Part shown: piece after piece, positions 36,907 through 52,400 of the stretch | Position numbering within the stretch: the first letter of the stretch is position 1 | Layout: each line of letters begins with the position of its first letter | The notes under the pieces: model-generated | Told to the model about the DNA's origin: nothing | Databases searched by the model: none | The model's input: only the letters and a program-made list of their open reading frames with translations | Made by a program: the position numbers and the translations under genes | NCBI RefSeq assembly: GCF_963675165.1 | Contig: NC_087383.1 | Span: 1,766,979 to 1,830,978 of the forward strand | Length of the DNA: 64,000 nucleotides | Origin: Halichondria panicea | Taxonomy: Eukaryota; Porifera; Demospongiae; Suberitida; Halichondriidae | Direction: 5' to 3'

Positions 36907-39900
36907 TCATTGGTCAATTAAGTCTCGAGTACATAGTACATTAATCTCGGGTAGTCCATTTCTCTTCCTCTCTTTGTTAGCGTCCCTGAATACTGTCTCG
37001 ATACAGAATCTTAGGTGGCCGGGTATCCACAATACTGTCAGTTCAGAGCAGTGGGTGGTTAGATGTCTGGCAAGCGTCTTCATTCCATCTTCTGTTATTG
37101 AGTCATTACCCCAAATGTACAGTGTTTTAATCTTGCTGATCAGTCCAGTTGATAGCTCCTCGATACTCTGATCAGTCAGTTTACAGGAATTCAAGTGCAA
37201 TATTCTCAGAGTCTTATTGACTGCAAGTCCAGCAGCAATGTGACGACAGCTAGTCACTGTGTTACCATACAAATAAAGATGTTCGATGGAATTGTTTGTA
37301 TTCAGAAGTTGATAGAGGGCAGCTCCATTGTCGTCTGATATTGTTAGTGAGCAGATGCCCAGGTCCAGGCTCTTTATTGATGTGTTAGTTGACAAGGCCT
37401 CACAGAGATTCTTCAGCTCAGTGTTACCAATAACATTGTATGACAAATCGAGGCTTTCAAGAATAGTGTTTGTGTTTAGTAGACGAGGGATTGCTCCGTG
37501 ATCGTCGAGAGATAGTGAGCAGTTGGAGAGATCAAGACCCTTTAATGATGTGTTAGTTGACAAGGCCTCACAGAGTGTGCTAAGTCCACTGCTGCCAATG
37601 GGATTATGAGACAAATTCAATTCAGATATTGAACTAGTGTTCTCGATAATCTCAGCAATGTGGTGTATCCCTTCTTCTTGAAAATCATTTTTAGAAAGAT
37701 TAAGACTAATCTGGGAGTGAGAGTGTGAACACTTGGAAAGTCCTCGAGCCAGAAATTTGCAGCCTTGGTCACCAATAGAGCAACTGTGGAGGCTAAGTGT
37801 GAATCCATTACTGGTGTTGGAACAAGCTGATGCGAAATATCCAACAGAGAGGCAGTCAATAGGATTCATTGTAGTGTTATCAAGATCTATATTGTGATTA
37901 AGAAGATTAGCCACAAACACACACAGTTGCAAGTCTTCAGCTTCGTACAAACAATTGATGAGGGACAACAAAAGAGGCTTCGGCTCACCATACCACACAG
38001 CCTTCTCTTTCTCAGTTTTGACAATCTTTCTGACCAGATCAAAAACAGTGGCTGGAACTGGACACAAGAATCGAGGTAGCAAGCTGAGGATTGGTCTACT
38101 AGTACTCAGTTTGGTAATACCAGCATAAAACTGGAAGACTGCACTGAATCGAGGATTCCCAAACAGCTTCTGGAAGACAGAAATTTGTGTTTTGGAAGAC
38201 ATGAGAGAGATGTGGATTGCTGCTAGTAGCTCTTGAATAGACAGGTGGAGAAAGCAGTAGTAAACCAGATGACCATCGCTAATGATACTGGGAACAGTTT
38301 GTAATAATCCAATGTTTGAAATCTCCTTCGTAATGTGAAGAGCGGCTAAATCACTGTCAGAAAATGTCCCTTTGTTTTTTTCAATCCCATGATATGCAAG
38401 TTGACACATTTGTACAGTCTGCGTTCTGATTTCTGAGGGCATTGAGTCTGGGGATGTGATGTCTCCCACAGGAGTGGTCTTCCCCAACCTATCCTGGAGG
38501 TATCTCTTGAGAGAGTTCTGGACAACTGATGTAAATATCCCGTGGTTGGATGTGGGGAGTGAGTGGTTGTCAGAAAGGAAGCAATTAACGACAATGGAAG
38601 CATTGAGGGGGAGGTAGCAGCTACCTTCTACCATTGGGTTCTCTCGAATTCTCTCCAGTAGAGTCTGCACAGCTTGTGAGTCACCTTCCAGACACTCGGT
38701 GAAATATTGCTCTAGTTGATGTGGAGTGAACCCCAACACCTCCACCCTGGACGAGACTAGTGGGTGGAGCTCAGCCGAAGATGATGGTCGAGATGTTACA
38801 ATCACAGCTGATTCGTGTAGCGGACTTTCTCGTGACATGTCTGGTCGGATTAGTTTGTTGATGATTGAGTCTCTAGGGAGGTAAGAAGGAAGCTCATCCC
38901 ATCCGTCCAGCACCCACAGTACACCTTTGCCATACAGTGACATAATTGCAGTCTCTGTTTCATTAGCCATCGCTTTGTTTGTGCAGGGAAGTATGTCAGA
39001 AATTGTACTGGCGTCTCTAACAAGTGGATCTCTCAGTCTCACGAGGATTGCAATATCAAACTCTTGAAACAGTTTCCCCTTTGCCCACTCCTGACAGATG
39101 TGTAGAGCAAGGGTGCTCTTGCCAGAGCCGGGAGCTCCTTCAATCAACACAAAGTTTCTTCTTCTATCTCTAATCTCCGAGAATATGTTAATCAAGTTAA
39201 CTGGAGTTTTTTGAAGTAAAATATCATCGATTTTTCCTGTGATTGATAGTCTAAAATATTCATCATCGATTCTTCCTCTCTGTATTTTCTCCTTCTGGAT
39301 CATTGCCAGTTTGAACACTTTGTTTGTTGGGACGGGAGACCATTGTGTGGCTGATGTGGATATGTAGCGACTTTGTAGGTAGTCCCTGTACGAGGACAGC
39401 TTGTGGTTCAGCAGGACCCTCTCTCGGGAGGGGGGACACGAGGTGGAGCCTGGAGAGGAGTAAAAGTCATGGTATAGTATTCAGAATTAATGATGTTGTT
39501 ATATGCATGTGTATTCAGAAGGAGTCCAGCAATCACATACATATACTGGTATGGTAATTACACTCTCACATTTGTCAGACAAGTACTTGCACACTTGAAC
39601 AGCAACGTTTTCTTTGAGCAGGGAGAGTATGATGAGTAGCAGAGCTTGGAAAGTGGCGTCTAGTCCGTTGGTCAATATCCAGTATTTCAGAGCCAGCAAC
39701 ATTCCTGCCAGAGTGCCGTCTACATATGCTCTAGTCCTCACGTCAGTTTGTTCTCCAGGTAAGAGCTCTAGTTTTTCAAGATAGCCTTTGTGAACATTAT
39801 CGAAACATGCTGCTAACTCGGGTAGATCTGGTTCCTTTATTACAGTATTGAGCTGCTCATCAGTTAGTTTCATTTCCGTCTTCAGATCATCAATTGTGAG

Positions 39901-42900
39901 CTCTGAGGGGATTCACAATAAATTATAATGCGTGGTCTACAGTTTGGTAGGCCTATAGCCTATAGTATAGGGGTTGGTGCTCGAGATATTTAACCTATTT
40001 ACAAGCTTAAGTACGTTAAGCTATTCTTTTATGCTCAAGTTAACAGCCTATTAATCGCCTACAGGAAATTAATATCACACATTTTTCCTCCAAAGCATGC
40101 ACTACATAGACCCCATGTACGTCATATCAAACTATAAATAATGGCCACATAACTCTAACCATAGATAAAAGAGACAAATGATAGGAAACACTTAGCGCCT
40201 CGAAAGTTTCCCCCGGGATTCATTCGAGGCCGCCTACTGTACATGGAAAAAATGGCCAAAAACACAAAAAAGAGACAAATGATTGTCTTACTGTCAGTGT
40301 GAGAACCCTGCTGCTAAACTTTTACTTCTGTTTAATACTTGAGGCTATATGACACACAGTACACTAATTATATAGGTTGTTCTAGCTGTATTATTGGTAC
40401 AAGAAACATCCTAAGTAGTGAAAGCAATGTTTCTGTACCTCTAGCTACTTAGCAATCCCAAAAAAGTTTCTGTTATATCCAAATGATACCTAGTATAAAG
40501 GGACATTAAATTGAAGTGGTAGGGAGACTTGGAAAAGTCTGAATTTTTCAAAACAGCCATAGAGCGGTTGCATCGCGCGTCATCCACCCACGCACAAAAG
40601 TTTTTGGAGGACAACCTCCAAAAACACAGGTGTAAACAATGTAAAAGTACACGAAGAACTCGACACCATTTGGCACAGTAGAACTATGATCCAGGATAGA
40701 GAGTGCTCTAGTATTGTAACTGTAAGTCTACCTTAGCTTACAGAGAAGGCTGAGGTGAGAAACGTGCATGCATCATGATGTACAAACTATGGAAATCCAT
40801 TGAAATTCACTAGCTTTTATTCTCACACATTTATATATATCTCAGTACAAAAATAAATTGTCAGGTTTTCCTTTGCTTGGTTCTTGACAGTGTACTAGCT
40901 GAACAAGCTGAGCTCTGTGTGAAGATGGTTACCATAATTATGTTCAAGTCAAGAGGATGTAGGAGTGCCCGATCATGCCAGGCATCGATCATTGCTGGCT
41001 GGGAGGATTGTGTGGGACACAATCACCACAATATTAAATTAATGTAAGTGCTCTTTGTGTACTATGCTGTAATTACAGTGCCAACTCTGACTGAATGCCA
41101 TTATTTAAGTCCTCCAACGGTTGCTGTAATTAAAAGATGTGATGTCAGGCCCAAGGCAGTAGGTTTTTCTTTTATTATGTACATGCATTTGATTCGTACC
41201 GTAGAGCTGCTGTAAAATACAGAGACAAAAAATCAAACCGTATATACAGTATAGATCCACTGCATACTACTAAAAGATTGCACTCAACACTATAATATAA
41301 CATTTTTGGGAAGTTTGTAAGCTGTAAACTACACTTAACTGCACACTCAGTTTGAGGTGGTAAATTCAAAAAAATAAGTGTAACAGTTTCCTTTGATAGA
41401 GTGGTGCGGGGGCCATTGTTTACCTGTTACACTTAGCTATACATGTATCTCAAGTATTATTCTATCTCAAGTACTTTTTTGTCTAAGTATATACACAGTT
41501 GAGTTCAAGTAGATGTGACCTTTGCTTGTTCATCATTCGTTCGTGGTTAATTCTAAAGTATTATTATGTCTGGCTAAATTATGTGTGTTGTGCAAGGCGC
41601 TGACTATGGTATTCAATAGAGGAGATAGGGCATGCACATGCAGGCATGTGCATGCCCTATCTCCTCTATTTATAGCTTAGGTTTGCAGGGGTGGCAAAAT
41701 AACAGCTGAAAATTTTTACAAAAAAAGGTCAACTGTTATTTCATATCCGTGATCTCGTATAATTATACAGTATATACCTCCTTTGAGTGCTCATGATTAC
41801 ATAATTTCTCCCACACAGAGAATGATGGAGACAAGAGTCAAGATAAAATTGACATTGATGTCATGTGTCAGTACATGTATTAGTTATGTGCTCAGTGTAC
41901 ATACCTTTACCGACATCGTCTCTGGTCTCTGAAACATTAAATTATGGGTTGAGCAATTAATGAATGTTGGTTGACTCAAGATTGACAAAAAAAAGAGTAA
42001 ATAACAACAAAAAAACACTGCATCTCTTATTAATTATTGAGCTTAGAAGATGACAGAAGCAAGCATCCAAATCTTTGTATATACCATATCATCGAGAGGA
42101 GCACACCCTGTTATGTGTTGTATGTGCATACATCAGAAGGTAATCCGAGTACAAAAGTACACTATATGCTCCCCTGCCATTTGATCATTTAGATGTACTG
42201 TGTATGTACTTCATATAAAGCTGCTGCTGACTAGATCTAAAAGGCAGCTAGCAGATTTTGCCAGATATAGACATTGATCTATTCATGCACTCCTGATCCA
42301 TAATTTTAATATGATAATTTATAAGCATGAGAGCTTACATCAAACTCATTTCCTCTGCAGCAGTTCAGGTAGGGGTCCTTTGATCGTCTATAGCTATTAA
42401 CGTTGCTTAATTCGCTTTCTCTGCTAAGAGAGCAAAGCTAAACTGAGAGTTCTGTGCAGCCTAGCCGCCATGTAAATTTTCGGGAGGTTGTCCTCCAAAA
42501 ACTTTTTATGACGTAATGCGATGACGTCGATGCAACCGCTCTATAGAAGTAGTTTTCCTGGGGGTTTGGGAGCGAAACACGGGCTGTATCTTAGCTTAGA
42601 TCATGTTTGTCATAAATACTGCAATCTGATTGGTTAGAGGAAATGTTCTATCCAATTTAGAAAATCATGTACTTCAATAGAAAATCATGTACTTCAATAG
42701 AAAATCATGTACTTCACTTAGAAAATCATGTAGCAAAGATTAGATAAGAACATTCAAATCTGATTGGCTAAATACTCATGGTTGCTATGATCTAAAATGC
42801 TTAGACACTGTTTAGGAAGTTTCCACATGATTTAGAAGTCCTCAGGGCTAGTAGAACCCTCACTGCGTTCGGGATACTACAACCAGCCCTTTGGGCTTCT

Positions 42901-43126
42901 AAATCATGTAGAAACTTCCTAAACAGTGTCTAACTATTATTCAGTGTATGTATTTTATACGCAGCTTATGGGATCACGTGATCCGTTTCCTATCCTTTTA
43001 TCTATGCATCTAACCATAGATACATCTATGATCTAACTAAGAAAAGATCAAAATCAAGGTAGACTAATGGCATAATTATAATCATTCTCTCAGGGCATTA
43101 CCTTGATTTTGATCTTTAGTGGCCAT
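36907..43126 (-). CDS. NLR-type receptor, Death-fold + NACHT + LRR (NLR-1)
   Basis: NLRs are cytosolic sensors of microbial or damage signals that oligomerise through NACHT and signal through an N-terminal Death-fold domain. Three coding exons: 43126-43102 (25 nt, MATKDQNQ), 39902-39570 (Death-fold, ELTIDDLKTE, LPELAACFDN, ATFQALLLIILSLLK) and 39449-36907. They add to an unbroken frame of 966 codons. The last exon carries a linker, Walker A (GAPGSGKSTLALHICQEWAK), Walker B (GVLWVLDGWDELP), sensor and winged-helix parts (VIVTSRPSSSAE) and about eight ribonuclease-inhibitor-type LRRs (ISELNLSHNPIGSSGL, LESLDLSYNVIGNTEL, LRILHLNSCKLTDQSI). The gene is complete, with all ATPase motifs intact. The first intron is 3.2 kb and contains a TIR element, whereas its partner NLR-2 has a 268-bp intron in the same place. 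NACHT-LRR genes of this build are known to be expanded in sponges. Confidence 0.93.
40559..42544. mobile_element. Non-autonomous DNA transposon with ~65-bp terminal inverted repeats
   Basis: The left end reads TAGAGCGGTTGCATCG...CGTCATC and then AAAAGTTTTTGGAGGACAAC. The right end is its reverse complement (GGTTGTCCTCCAAAAACTTT...GATGACGTCGATGCAACCGC...TCTA). The ends are flanked by TA, consistent with a TA target duplication, which would suggest Tc1/mariner or a related superfamily. No transposase frame is visible in the ~2 kb interior, so it must be mobilised in trans or be inactive. A nested hairpin lies at 41615-41670. Confidence 0.8.
41615..41670. repeat. Perfect palindromic hairpin, 27-bp arms
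   Basis: The left arm begins AATAGAGGAGATAGGGCATG and ends CACATGC; the right arm is its exact reverse complement, with a 2-bp spacer (AG). Confidence 0.95.
42658..42735. repeat. Short tandem repeat, ~20-bp unit, about four copies
   Basis: The unit TAGAAAATCATGTACTTCAA is repeated head to tail; the final copy ends in GTAGCAAAG. Confidence 0.95.
42801..42934. mobile_element. Foldback element with TTAGACACTGTTTAGGAAG ends
   Basis: Arms of about 40 bp (TTAGACACTGTTTAGGAAGT, ACATGATTTAGAAG against CTTCTAAATCATGTAGAAAC, CTTCCTAAACAGTGTCTAA). A diverged relative is at 21047-21172. Confidence 0.85.
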
Positions 43127-43351
43127 TTCAACAGTGAGGGTTTGACGCTAGGCAAGAAAAAAGTTTTCCATTCGATTCCAGATTGATGTTTATAATTAAT
43201 AATTTTTGGAAACATCCACTTTGATCAAGTGAGTGGGTGTGTCCAATTTTGGAACATGTAAATCAACACCACTCAACAATTTACAAACTGAATGGCAGCT
43301 CTACAGTAGCACACTACACACTAACTTAAAGCAGTATTAACACTACAGTCT
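43127..43351. promoter_or_regulatory. Upstream region of NLR-1
   Basis: 225 bp between the NLR-1 start and the stop of the upstream REEP gene on the same strand. It must hold the 3' UTR of REEP and the NLR-1 promoter or 5' UTR. No similarity to the NLR-2 upstream region (61965-62175) was obvious. Confidence 0.4.
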
Positions 43352-45454
<2,103 letters not shown>

Positions 45455-45768
45455 CTTTGTAGAAAGCAGACTTGTACTTTCACACTGTGGAATCTTTGTG
45501 GAGAATGGCGGAGTACGGTGGTGATTTACGGATCGAAACGCTGTTTTCAGGATTATTGATTAGCACATTGGACCTTCCCATTAACGACTTTTTGCTAATA
45601 CAAGGCCAAACAACACATTATTGGCATCTCACATTTCAAGTGTTCAATGTTCAAAGCAATTATAGATCCTACGCAACACAGATAATAATATTGTTCAAAA
45701 AGATTTGATGAGTAGCTACGTTTGTTCTTATGGAAGTAATAGTTAGCAACTTTAATTGTTGCAGCATT

Positions 45769-48700
45769 TTATTCTTCAGCGTAGTCAAAATCTCGACATG
45801 ATCCCAGAACAAGAGGTGCAATGAGAGTCCACAAGTAGATAATGAAACAGAGCCAGGCTGAGGCTATCTTGACCCCAGTGGAGGCCCAAGTGTTTTGGAA
45901 ATGTTCGGTGTCAGCATTGCCTGGGCTGTGTGTGTAGTTGTGTGTGTGGGGGGGGGGGGATCGAAGCATTAAATAACATTTTAGTAACTACCTGTATATG
46001 TACTGTTGTTTGTATCACGTAGTAGCATTAATAAATACGAGTACTACTACTTCATGAAGATGCATGCTTACAGTATTCAATATTTAATTAACAAACAAGC
46101 ATTGTATTAAAACTACTGTATTACTAGAATGTTTTGCGAGTATCAAACATTATTATGCGAACTTTGTGAGAGTTGATCAATTAAAATCGCAAAACGTAGG
46201 TAAATACACACGATCCTTGCCAGAACGCACTAGTTATTGAAAAGAGTTATTTTCTACTGATTTGGCTCATTCGCAAAGGTTTTTCACCAGCAAAACATTC
46301 TAGTAATACAGTATAATGATAAATGTACCTATAATTGGTGTAACTAATGACAACAGACTTACTCTCCCCAGTTGGTCAACTGCATCATGAAGTAGAGCAC
46401 GGCAAGCATCATCAAGAAATGAAAGAACGAGTAGCTGTACGTCACACGAGTCTTCTCATCGTTGACGCTCCTCAATCGAAGCTTCCCCTCCTTTTCGTCG
46501 TCATCCTCTGTTTCATCATCAGGTTCCTCATCTGGTGAGAGACAATCGCAGCAGACAAGTGAACCCTAGAGGACAGATTATTATAATTAAGACACTTACG
46601 TAGGTAAACATTTTCATCTCCAACGCCCAGTAGAGAGTGCTGTAGCACACAGAGATGGTAATGATCAGTTTTGAATGACAAGGTAGATTGCTTGGTAGGG
46701 TTGATCAAGACAATTTAAATTTAACAGCAATGAATGGTGAAGTGAACTCAAAGCTAAATGCACACTGTCAAACCTCGCTGTCATCCTTGGCCCCTCCTTT
46801 GAGTTTACGAAGCTGCTTCTGACTAGACAAGCTGAAACTGAAAGAACAAATAACAAGGTAATCAACGCTGAACAAGCAACAGCCACCTGTCACAATACAA
46901 GATGACTAAGATAGCACTCACCAGATATAGCCGACACTGATGAATAGTACAATTATGCCTACAATGGAGGCTGCCAGGGAACTAGGAGTACTGTGTTCCC
47001 CGTACAGAGCCAGATTGATGGTGCTGTTGTGCAGATGACAGTCGGCTTGGTCACCATAGGGCTCTGTGGCAACGGCCGACCATGTGAGGTACGTACAGTA
47101 AGCAGTCACCACTGAGGCTTGCAGGAGGCCAGACTTGGGCTGAACTGTGTGTGTGTGTGTGTGGGGGTGTATAAAACTATTACACACAAATTAAATCACG
47201 GTGGCTCTGGTATGTTTAGATCACATGATAATACGACACAAAAGGCATTAATTATAGAATATGGCATATTAATAGAGTTCATTAATTTTATTCACCTTTC
47301 TGCACCCACGGTAGGATGGCGACTATGGAGACAATCACAGAAAACACTAGAGTGCCACTGATGAACACCTTGTTCCATGTGCAGCTGGCAAGCTGTGGGG
47401 GGAACGAAAGATTGCTATAATATAATTATATTATACAAGTAAATCAGTCAAATGTAGTCACTCTGTAAGCAGGACATCTTCTACAGGTGCGTACAATCCA
47501 AGTTAATGGGTCCCAAAGTCTCTAAAGTATAATTATGTGTTTCAAACCACCTCTTTAATGGTCTACACTAATCCATACACATACACACACAAATGATGCT
47601 TGTAGTCAAGTTTTACACACACACACTCACCTCTGTGAAGAACACATAGAGTAGGATAATGGCAACAGCAGAACCAATGTAGAAGATGACGGAGAAGACC
47701 AGCATGAGAATGTACCACGCCTTGTTGTCATTCTCCTCAGCACGCTCAATCCTACACAACAACACATACAATCTATCGTACCAACAGTCTACACAATACC
47801 GCTACATGTACACGTTTTCAAATGCATGCATATTCTAAAACACGATGCACAGTTATAAGAGGTGCCATTTGTAAAAGAAGTGACAAAACCAATGCTTTGC
47901 TCACCAGTTTTCTGCCCAACTATGAGCAAAGTCCACGAGGATGACGACTTGAACCACAATGAAGATGATAGACGCAAACAGTCCAATACCCAAGCTCACT
48001 GCAGATACGAGAAAACACTTCATTAATCAGAACTGTGCACACGTACATGTACACATAAGTGACAGTTAATTAGGAAAGGAAGTATTAGACAAGCTGTCGA
48101 GCAAATTATGGTTCAAAACTTAATTGACACAACATGTAGAGGCACTCACCTTGCGAGAAGACAAAATTTGCTCCCTCAGGGATGAAGAAGAACCCTACCA
48201 CTAGTCCGATGACCACCAGCCACTTGATGAGCCAGAACCTACACACAGTCACATGACACACAGTCACATGATAATGTGCTACAATAAACAACTGCCATAA
48301 GCAGAGCTAGGTCTAGTTCTGAATTAGGAACGATGAATCCAATTAAAGTAAACACAGATACCATGACTGTACTATTCCCAAATTTATGATGTGCATACAC
48401 ACAAAAGAGTAGGGTCTTATTAATAATAATTATAGCCATTAACTTCAAGCAGTTGTACTGTACATTAACAAACCCTACACTTGTAGCTGTGCAAATGATT
48501 ATTAAGAGTTTGTACAAAAAGAACGGCACAAGTGGAAGTGCAACTACATTTAATGCACCCACTGGTACTCACCCATTCTGTATGTAAGAGCGAGGGTCCT
48601 TGCTGCTGCACACACAGATCATCATGAGCATGAGTATAAAGAAGAATGAGGCCACGGCCATGCATATACGGTAGACAGCAAGGTAGCCGACAAACTGGTC

Positions 48701-49074
48701 ACATCTGACAAGGCTGTTTATGGGTATTGCAGGTACCAGCGGGTTCAGGACTGGTACTGTCACGTTTACACCTTTACAGAGTACTTCCTACGTACATGCA
48801 AATAACGATAAAATTTATAGAGAAATCAAATGATGTGTTTGTTTGAGAATGGTTTTATAAGCATACATAGCTAGATATGGGATATGCCACTTACAGTGTT
48901 TGCTAAGCCCGTTTGAACTGACGGTGCTAACATGATTGAAGAGACAACCAGTACACCAACAAGGAAGGTCATGTACAAGAGGCGAGTGACTACTGAGCTC
49001 TTGACTTTGCTCCCGCAACAGCATAGCCCACAAGCCGCTGGTCCGATACAGCAACACAAAATGTCCAGACACAT
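45769..49074 (-). CDS. Serine incorporator (SERINC/TMS family)
   Basis: SERINCs are multi-pass plasma-membrane proteins; vertebrate SERINC3/5 are lipid scramblases that restrict viruses. The start is 49074 ([20 protein letters not shown]), the Cys-rich N-terminus typical of the family. About ten exons encode alternating hydrophobic segments ([63 protein letters not shown]). The exon at about 47144-46920 has the family hallmark [27 protein letters not shown]. The charged loop ([20 protein letters not shown] is part of the 46530-46370 exon) is followed by the last segment ([20 protein letters not shown]) ending YAEE. It sits 315 bp upstream of the REEP gene on the same strand and head-to-head with the convertase. 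The gene looks complete. Confidence 0.92.
46114..46313. mobile_element. MITE, TACCGTATTACTAGAATG group, copy 2
   Basis: A 200-bp element, ends TACTGTATTACTAGAATGTT and AACATTCTAGTAATACAGTA, in a SERINC intron. Its interior matches 22422-22641 with several indels. Confidence 0.88.
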
Positions 49075-49463
49075 GTTGAGTGGGTCTTAGGGCTTTACGT
49101 ACTTACTTAGATAATTATAACTTCTTTTAATAGCTCAAGCTCTGAACTGTTCGCTCGACTGTTTGTTTGTTTGAGTTGATGGCGTCATCATCGGGTCACA
49201 TGTTAGGATTTCAGTCCCACCTAGATACTAAGTATCTATGGTCCCACCCCCTCTGGCCGGCTTTGGCAGTTAATGGGTGGGTCCGGGTGGTCGTGTCAAT
49301 TTACACTGTAAACAAAGAACATAGACAAAAAAGCGTACAAAGAAGTGGTTTAGTACCTAAAAGCCATTTATAAGTAATGCAGATTTAATTTCTGAAGTCT
49401 CAAGAACTTATCTATTGTGATGTATCACTATTTTGTCCAAGAATTGCTCTAAAATTAGTTAAG
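49075..49463. promoter_or_regulatory. Divergent promoter region, SERINC / convertase
   Basis: 389 bp between start codons. Nothing beyond general promoter placement can be supported. Confidence 0.45.
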
Positions 49464-52400
49464 ATGTTGAAACTATATGCTGTACTTGTGATTTGTACAA
49501 TATTTGTACGTGTATCCTCAAAGGAGGAGGTCTACTCTAACAGTTGGGCTGTTGAAGTGAACGGAGGACACCATGTAGCCGATGCTACTGCTCGAAAGCA
49601 TGGATTCACCAATAAAGGCCAGGTCTGTGACGACCAAGACTAGAGAAGTTGTGATTGATATGTGTGTGTATTATCGCACCCTTGTTGAAACAACACTGTA
49701 ACCATATCTGTGACTAATACACATCTTCTCCATTAATAAAGTCACTGCATATCATAATCATCGCTACTACGTACATGTATTATAGTTAAATTGTACTTGT
49801 GCATGCACTAAAATTATAGTTGTTATACATTTTATAGGTTGGTAGTCTTGACGATGTGTACCACTTTGTGCATGAAAAGTCTCCAGCTCGAGAAAGAAGG
49901 AATATTGATATTCTGCATCCTAAACACAACCACCTAGCTGCTGAAGAACATGTGAGTATCCGTATACTACAATGTACATACATATAGAACCAGAACTAGA
50001 CACTAGCATTACTGGAACTCCTATAGCCACATCGTACCAATGAACTTTTGGTTGTACACACATTGATAATGGTTTCTGGCTTACAAACTGTGGGAAAGGG
50101 GGTAGTTACTGCAGCTGTTCATGGTTATTTGAGTTATGTGTGCAATGTATGATTGTGTGTATGATGCCAAGTGCTAGCTTACATGTTTTCAAACATGGAC
50201 ATGCTCTGACACTTCCCCTCCTCTACTACCACAGGTCTCGTATGTAGAGCAGCAGGTTGTGAGGACCAGAGTGAAAAGATTTGTATACAGCACACCCACT
50301 GACGCCAACTGGCGCAATCAGTGGTACCTGGTGAGTCTACAAATACGGCTATGTATATGTCTATCAAGTTGTATAATTATACCACTGTATTTATGTTTGC
50401 TATAGTACTCAGCAGTAGTACTCAGTAGCACTATGTTTGGGAAGATTCTCCCTTTTCTGAGAACAGTGTGTACATATATAGAGAGGTGCATGTATAGTGA
50501 GGGTAGTTTGTTTCACAAACTTTACTTAGAAGTGAGAATGAGTTTTCATTTCATTGCATGTTGAAACATACCCCTCCTCTGTTGAGTCACATTTCTAAAT
50601 GCAACTCCCTAGAATCCCCACTAGCCAACACTGCTATTGTTATGTGTTTTGGGGCTCTAGTAAGTGTAGGTTGTGTAGAAATAGCCACCCAGGAGTTAGT
50701 CACAATATCACCTAGCAACTAACGCAACAATGAACCATTGTGCATGCATATTATACATGCACTCTGTAAGATCTGGTTCGTCAGTGAATCAACTCCATTA
50801 GGGAAATATTGTTAGCACAAATAATATTTATTGTTGATTGTGTACAGCTACCTTCATCCATGCATTAAGTACACTTCCAGTAATTGCTGTGTTTGGCACA
50901 TTGCAGCAGCTTTATGTCACCTGTGTGTGGATAGTCCCATGTTTGTTAACTGGTAGATCACCTTCTGTGTAATAATTATTATTGCATGTTCATCCAGGAT
51001 AAGGAAATAGTAATCCAATGACTGTGTCTGCATAACCACCTAATGAGTATAACTGTCTGTATTGGTAACTTCCTGGGTAAATTTGTTGGGCTAGTATTTT
51101 TGCTGTTTTAAGCATGTGTTACGTTTCAGCTTCATTGTCACTTCTCCCCCCCTAGCATCGACCCAGTGGTCACGACATGAATATAGAGAGGACTTGGGAA
51201 CAGGATATTATTGGACGAGGGTCAGTGGTCTCCATTCTGGACGATGGGTTTGAGCACTCTCACCCTGACCTCAAGGACATCTATGTAAGTATGTGGTGTG
51301 AGTGTGATGCAGCCAGCTAATACCATGTGCAGTATGAAGGCTTTGTTGCTTTCATGCATGTGGTTTTGTAATAATATTATTGTTATTAGCTGAAAGGCCA
51401 CTAATGTTACAGCTAATTGAGATTGCACACAAGTGCAACTAACTTGCCAAGTTTATTCCACCATCCCCTCATTTCAGGACCCCATGGCAAGCTATGACTT
51501 CAACAGCCACGACAGTGACCCGTTCCCTCGCTATGATTACAGCAATGAGAACAAGCACGGGACTCGGTGTGCTGGAGAGGTGGCCGCTAACAGGGACGGC
51601 AAGTGTGGGGTGGGCGCGGCTTATGGGGCTAAGGTTGGAGGTCAGTCATCATCGTGCATGCATTTCGTTTCCATGTTTTGTCACATGTGATTAGTTTGTT
51701 GTCATACGTGTATTTTACTGATACTTTGGAAAGTTGTGCTATAATTATACAAGTACATTCTCCTAGGATTCACTTTCACTTTCACCCTCCCCCCTCATCC
51801 CAGGTATTCGTATGCTGGATGGTGACGTGACCGATGTAGTGGAGGCTAGCTCCCTCTCTCTCAATCCCCAGCATATCCAGATCTACAGCAGCAGCTGGGG
51901 CCCTAGCGACGATGGGGCGACCATTGATGGCCCAGGACCACTCGCAAGGAAAGCATTCATTGATGGAATACAAAAGGTACTATAAATATCACTTCAATGA
52001 TGGTTTTTGTGCATGTACATGTACTGGCCGGTACTTTGAATCATGCACTAAAACATTGTAAATTACGAAGTGTACAATGCAATGACAGCTAGTAGGTACT
52101 TAGTACTTTATTACTGTATTAGGTACATGTACATTGTACACTAGTTACTCTATATAGTGGTGATATACAACTGTATTGTTACAGGGCCGAGGAGGTCTGG
52201 GCTCACTATTTGTGTGGGCAGCTGGCAATGGTGGTCGCTATGGAGACAGTTGTAACTGTGACGGGTATGCCGTGAGTCCTTACACCATATCAGTGGGTTC
52301 TGCCAGTCAGCGGGACAGCAAGCCGTGGTATCTGGAACAATGCTCCTCTACCATTGCATCCACCTACAGCAGTGGGGCCTCCGGAGAGCAGCAAATTGTG

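Larger units (their letters stand above)
39903..43101. other. First intron of NLR-1, 3.2 kb, rich in mobile elements
   Basis: No coding exon other than the mapped NLR-1 ones was recognised. Contents: a ~2 kb TIR element (40559-42544), a perfect 27-bp-arm hairpin (41615-41670), short tandem repeats (42658-42735) and a foldback element (42801-42934). The intron is about twelve times as long as the homologous NLR-2 intron. Confidence 0.75.

Noticed and set aside
41175-41369. Extra exon for NLR-1 within the long intron
   Set aside because: The mapped exons join in phase exactly as in NLR-2, so no extra exon is required; the 64-residue frame has no similarity to the NLR.
41907-41933. Alternative NLR-1 first exon (ATG TCG) near 41920
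   Set aside because: Its donor phase does not match the Death-fold exon; the 43126-43102 exon does and is homologous to the NLR-2 start.
40559-42544. Possible transposase gene inside the TIR element
   Set aside because: No frame longer than about 65 codons and no transposase motif could be seen.
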